This document shows, piece by piece, positions 60,335-64,000 of a stretch of 64,000 bases of DNA. Under the pieces are notes generated by a model. It did no database searches, was not told the DNA's origin, and saw only the letters and a list, made by a program, of their open reading frames with translations. Both the position numbers and the translations under genes were made by a program. Source of the DNA: Actinoalloteichus caeruleus DSM 43889. Lineage in GTDB: Bacteria; Actinomycetota; Actinomycetes; Mycobacteriales; Pseudonocardiaceae. The stretch's first letter is position 1. The number at the start of each line of letters is the position of its first letter. The stretch spans positions 3,410,001 through 3,474,000 of the forward strand of contig NZ_AUBJ02000001.1 in NCBI RefSeq assembly GCF_000429185.2, written 5' to 3'.

Positions 60335-63300
60335 TCAGGACGTGCCGGCGGTGGAGGCGGCGGGGCGCGGTTCCGTCATCGAGATCAGGAACTGCTCGCA
60401 CCAGGCCAGCAGCGGGAGGTCCCGCAGCGGCGGCGCGCCCAGCCTGCCCCCGGCCGGCCCCTCGGTGGGTCGGGGCACCGACACGGTGCGCACCGCCGCC
60501 TTGTGGGTCGCCTTCGGGTGCAGCCGCCGCAGCCGGACGAGCTGCGAGTCCCGCAGCTCCATTGGCGCGAACCGGACGGAGCTGCCCTGGAGCGTCACCT
60601 CGGAGACCCCTCGGTCGCGGCACAGCTGGCGGAACGCCGCCACCGCCATCAGGTGCTCCACCTCGACCGGTGGTCGCCCGTACCGGTCGACCAGTTCGGC
60701 GCGCACCGCGTCCAGGGCCTCGGCGTCGGCCGCCTCGGCGATCTTGCGGTAGGCCTCCAGGCGCAACCGTTCACCGGGCACGTAGTCGTGCGGCAGGTGC
60801 GCGGTCACCGGCAGGTCGATCCGCACCTCGGGCAGTTCCGGCTCCTCCTCCCCGGCGCCGTCGATGCCCGAGCCGCGCCGGAACGCGGCCACCGCCTCAC
60901 CCACCAGCCGTACGTACAGGTCGAAGCCGACGCCGGCGATGTGCCCGGACTGCTCCGCGCCCAGGATGTTCCCCGCGCCCCGGATCTCCAGGTCCTTGGT
61001 CGCCACCGCCATCCCGGACCCCAGCTCCGAGTTCTGGGCGATGGTCGCGAGCCGGTCGTGGGCGGTCTCGGTGAGCGCCTGCTCCGGCGGGTAGAGGAAG
61101 TAGGCGTAGCCGCGTTCCCGGCCCCGACCGACCCGGCCGCGCAACTGGTGCAGTTGGGACAGGCCGAGCAGGTCCCCCCGCTCCACCAGCAGGGTGTTGG
61201 CGTTCGAGATGTCGAGCCCGGTCTCGACGATCGTGGTGCAGACCAGGACGTCGTACTCGCGTTCCCAGAAACCGTTGATGATCTTCTCGAGGCGGTCCTC
61301 GCCCATCTGCCCGTGCGCGGTCACCACCCGTGCCTCGGGCACCAGTTCCCTGATGCGCCGGGCGGCCTTCTCGATGGTGGACACCCGGTTGTGGACGTAG
61401 AAGACCTGCCCCTCCCGCAGCAGCTCCCGGCGGATCGCCGCCCCGACCTGCTTGTCGTCGTAGTGGCCCACGTAGGTGAGCACCGGGTGCCGCTCCTCCG
61501 GCGGGGTCAGGATGGTCGACATCTCCCGGATACCGGCCAGGCTCATCTCCAGGGTCCTCGGGATGGGCGTGGCGGACATGGTGAGGACGTCGACGTGGGT
61601 CCGCAGCGCCTTGATGTGCTCCTTGTGCTCGACGCCGAACCGCTGCTCCTCGTCGACGATGACCAGACCGAGGTCCCGGTAGCGGATACCGGTCTGGAGG
61701 AGCCGGTGGGTACCGATGACGATGTCCACCGAACCGTCGGCGAGACCGGCGATGACCTGCTCGGAGTCCAGCGCGTCCGTGAACCGGGACAGCCCCTTGA
61801 TGGTCACCGGGAAGGACCGCATCCGTTCCACGAAGGTGTTCAGGTGCTGCTGGGCGAGCAGTGTCGTGGGCACCAGCACCACGACCTGTTTGCCGTCCTG
61901 CACGGCCTTGAAGGCGGCGCGCACGGCGATCTCGGTCTTGCCGTAGCCGACGTCCCCGCAGATCACCCGGTCCATCGGCACCGCGCGACGCATGTCCTGC
62001 TTCACCTCGTCGATGGCGGCGAGCTGGTCGGGCGTCTCGGTGTAGGGGAAGGCGTCCTCCAGCTCCCGTTGCCACGGGGTGTCCTCGTTGAAGGCGTGCC
62101 CGGGGGCGGACTGCCTGGCGGCGTAGAGCTGGACGAGTTCGGCGGCGATCTCCCGGACGGCCTTGCGGGCCCGGCTCTTGGTCTTGGCCCAGTCGGAGCC
62201 GCCCAGCTTGTTCAGGGTCGGCAACTCGCCACCCACGTACCGGGAGACCTCGTCGAGCTGGTCGGTGGGCACGAAGAGCCGGTCGCCGGGTTGACCGCGT
62301 TTGCTGGACGCGTACTCCAGCACCAGGTACTCGCGGGTCGCGCCGGCCACGGTGCGCTGGGACATCTGGACGTAGCGACCGATGCCGTGCTTCTCGTGGA
62401 CCACGTGGTCGCCGGGTTTGAGCGCCAGCGGGTCGACGGCGTTGCGGCGCCGGGAGGGCATCCGGCGCATGTCGCGGGTGGAGGTACCGCCTCGGCCCCC
62501 GGTGAGGTCGGCTTCGGTGAGCAGCACCAGGCCGTTCTCGCCGGTGACGAACCCGTCCTCGAACGACGCCCTGGTCACGGTCACGACGCCGGGGGCGGGC
62601 GGTTCGGGCAGCCCGTCCACGGCCAACCGCACGGGGACCTCCGCCTCCCGCAGCTGGGCGGCCGCCCGCTGCGCGGTGCCGGTGCCGGGGAAGGTCAGGA
62701 CGGCGGCGCCGCCCGCGCTGGCGTGCGCCCGCAGGTCGGCGAACGCGCGGTCCAGCTCACCCCGGTAGGAGTCGACGGGGCGGACGTCGAGGCGGAGGGG
62801 ACGGCCCTCCTCGACCGGGTCGGCGCCCCGGTAGTCGCTCTCCAGTTCCTCGTCGACCCGGAGCTGGGACAGCGTCCACCAGGGGCGGCCGGACTCGCGG
62901 GTGTGCTCGGCGATCTCGTTGAGGTCCCGGTAGGCGGAGGCGCCGAGGTCGATGGGGGCGCTACCGCCCGCGCCGGCCGCGTTCCAGGAGGCCTCCAGGA
63001 ACTCCTGCCCGGTGCGCACCAGGTCGGCGGCACGGGACCGGATCTTCTCCGGGTCGGCCAGCACGACGTGGGTGTCCGGGGGGAACAGGTCCGGCAGCAG
63101 CTGGAGCTCGCCCTCGCACAGCGCGGGGATGAGGGCTTCCATGCCCTCGCAGGGCACCCCGCCGGAGATCTTCTCCAACATCTCGGCGAGGTCGGCGTCA
63201 CCCCGGTGTTCCTCGGCCAGCGCGGCGGCCCGCTGGCGCACCGACTCGGTGATCAGCAGCTCCCGGCAGGGCGGGGCGGTGAGCTCGGGGCGCTGTTCTG

Positions 63301-63970
63301 GCAGCGAGCGCTGGTCCGCGACGGAGAACGGGCGGATCTCGCTGACCTCGTCGCCCCAGAACTCGACGCGCAGCGGGTGTTCCTCGGTGGGTGGGAACAC
63401 GTCGAGGATGCCGCCCCGCACGGCGAACTCGCCGCGCTTCTCGACCATGTCGACCCGGCTGTAGGCGAGGCCCGCCAGGGAGACCAGCTGTTCCTCGAAG
63501 TCGTGGTCCTCCCCGACCCGGAGGCGGACTGGGCGCAGTTCACCGAGGTTGGGCGCCAACGGCTGGATGAGGCTGCGGATGGTCGCCACCACCACCCTCG
63601 GCGCGCCGGCCGTGGACTCCTCGGGGTGGGCGAGCCTGCGGAGGATCGCCAACCGGGCCCCGACGGTGTCGGCCCGGGGGGACAGCCGTTCGTGCGGCAG
63701 GGTCTCCCAGGACGGCAGGTGCGCCACGGACTCGGCCCCGAGCAGGTCGGAGAGCACCGCGGTGCTCTCCTCGGCCTCCCGGCCCGTGGTGGTGACCAGC
63801 AGGACCGGCCGCTTGGCGCCGTCGTCGGCGGCCAGCGCTCCCGCGACCAGCGGTCGCAGGGCAGCCGGCCCCTGGAGGCGCAACGCCGGTGTGCCGGCGG
63901 ACTGGACGACGTCCCGGAACCCGGCGTCGGCCAGGATGGTGGTGAGCAGACCAGCGAGTGGACCGGGCAC
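60335..63970 (-). CDS. mfd: Transcription-repair coupling factor Mfd
   Basis: About 1211 residues from GTG 63970 (GAGGGG 9 nt upstream); earlier in-frame starts at 63979 and 64000 are possible, and the window ends there. The UvrB-like N-terminus, the RNA-polymerase-interacting domain ([22 protein letters not shown]), then the RecG-like helicase with Walker [43 protein letters not shown] and the C-terminal TRCF domain. It removes stalled RNA polymerase from lesions and recruits nucleotide excision repair. Confidence 0.94.
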   Translation of the reverse strand: MPGPLAGLLTTILADAGFRDVVQSAGTPALRLQGPAALRPLVAGALAADDGAKRPVLLVTTTGREAEESTAVLSDLLGAESVAHLPSWETLPHERLSPRADTVGARLAILRRLAHPEESTAGAPRVVVATIRSLIQPLAPNLGELRPVRLRVGEDHDFEEQLVSLAGLAYSRVDMVEKRGEFAVRGGILDVFPPTEEHPLRVEFWGDEVSEIRPFSVADQRSLPEQRPELTAPPCRELLITESVRQRAAALAEEHRGDADLAEMLEKISGGVPCEGMEALIPALCEGELQLLPDLFPPDTHVVLADPEKIRSRAADLVRTGQEFLEASWNAAGAGGSAPIDLGASAYRDLNEIAEHTRESGRPWWTLSQLRVDEELESDYRGADPVEEGRPLRLDVRPVDSYRGELDRAFADLRAHASAGGAAVLTFPGTGTAQRAAAQLREAEVPVRLAVDGLPEPPAPGVVTVTRASFEDGFVTGENGLVLLTEADLTGGRGGTSTRDMRRMPSRRRNAVDPLALKPGDHVVHEKHGIGRYVQMSQRTVAGATREYLVLEYASSKRGQPGDRLFVPTDQLDEVSRYVGGELPTLNKLGGSDWAKTKSRARKAVREIAAELVQLYAARQSAPGHAFNEDTPWQRELEDAFPYTETPDQLAAIDEVKQDMRRAVPMDRVICGDVGYGKTEIAVRAAFKAVQDGKQVVVLVPTTLLAQQHLNTFVERMRSFPVTIKGLSRFTDALDSEQVIAGLADGSVDIVIGTHRLLQTGIRYRDLGLVIVDEEQRFGVEHKEHIKALRTHVDVLTMSATPIPRTLEMSLAGIREMSTILTPPEERHPVLTYVGHYDDKQVGAAIRRELLREGQVFYVHNRVSTIEKAARRIRELVPEARVVTAHGQMGEDRLEKIINGFWEREYDVLVCTTIVETGLDISNANTLLVERGDLLGLSQLHQLRGRVGRGRERGYAYFLYPPEQALTETAHDRLATIAQNSELGSGMAVATKDLEIRGAGNILGAEQSGHIAGVGFDLYVRLVGEAVAAFRRGSGIDGAGEEEPELPEVRIDLPVTAHLPHDYVPGERLRLEAYRKIAEAADAEALDAVRAELVDRYGRPPVEVEHLMAVAAFRQLCRDRGVSEVTLQGSSVRFAPMELRDSQLVRLRRLHPKATHKAAVRTVSVPRPTEGPAGGRLGAPPLRDLPLLAWCEQFLISMTEPRPAASTAGTS

Positions 63971-64000
63971 GGCGCACATCCCCTCGGCAACGCAGGACAC

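Overview
The window is about 72% G+C with strong third-position G/C bias and many GTG starts: an actinomycete chromosome. Mycothiol metabolism (Mca), the proline-rich antigen Pra, DUF501, DUF397 and the gene order point to Mycobacteriales/Pseudonocardiales; a Pseudonocardiaceae member is my best guess (inference). From memory of the M. tuberculosis map, two blocks are syntenic with it: 1-20.6 kb resembles Rv1095 (phoH2) down to Rv1074c (fadA3), and 45-64 kb resembles Rv1026 (ppx2) to Rv1020 (mfd). About 25 kb of accessory DNA lies between them.

Left block (1-20.7 kb): a partial PhoH-like protein at the edge, a small secreted protein, a short-chain Z-prenyl diphosphate synthase, a hemolysin III family membrane protein, a DUF255 thioredoxin-fold protein, a spermidine-synthase-like protein, mca with a small membrane protein, a DUF4307 protein, greA, an Lrp regulator divergent from 4-hydroxyphenylpyruvate dioxygenase with a palindromic operator between them, ilvA, metB, pra with an internal duplication, cbs, a GDSL hydrolase and a thiolase. 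metB and cbs together give transsulfuration.

Middle block (20.7-45 kb): a Bax-inhibitor-like protein, a surface protein with its sortase, and a complete PQQ locus. The PQQ locus consists of a PQQ-dependent sugar dehydrogenase divergent from pqqA-pqqC-pqqD-pqqE-pqqB, which overlap one another and are probably translationally coupled. pqqA is only 52 codons and overlaps pqqC by 4 nt. Beyond it, all on the minus strand, lies a compact cassette: a 39-residue peptide, an MvdD-like ATP-grasp ligase, a SagB/nitroreductase-type dehydrogenase and, 170 bp further on, a short-variable-loop tRNA with anticodon UAA. I regard this cassette as the best candidate for an undescribed peptide-modifying system. 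Next come NDH-2, a UdgB-type uracil-DNA glycosylase, an S10 carboxypeptidase carrying the only UUA codon I found, a PCMT-like methyltransferase of the kind used in RiPP pathways, and a five-gene oligopeptide ABC transporter.

Right block (45-64 kb): exopolyphosphatase, three lytic-transglycosylase-like proteins, a DUF501 protein, an FtsB/DivIC-like protein, enolase, a TPR protein encoded entirely antisense to one transglycosylase, a tricorn-type protease, an orphan DUF397 protein, a mazG interrupted by a one-base frameshift, a SurA-like lipoprotein and mfd. Most are on the minus strand.
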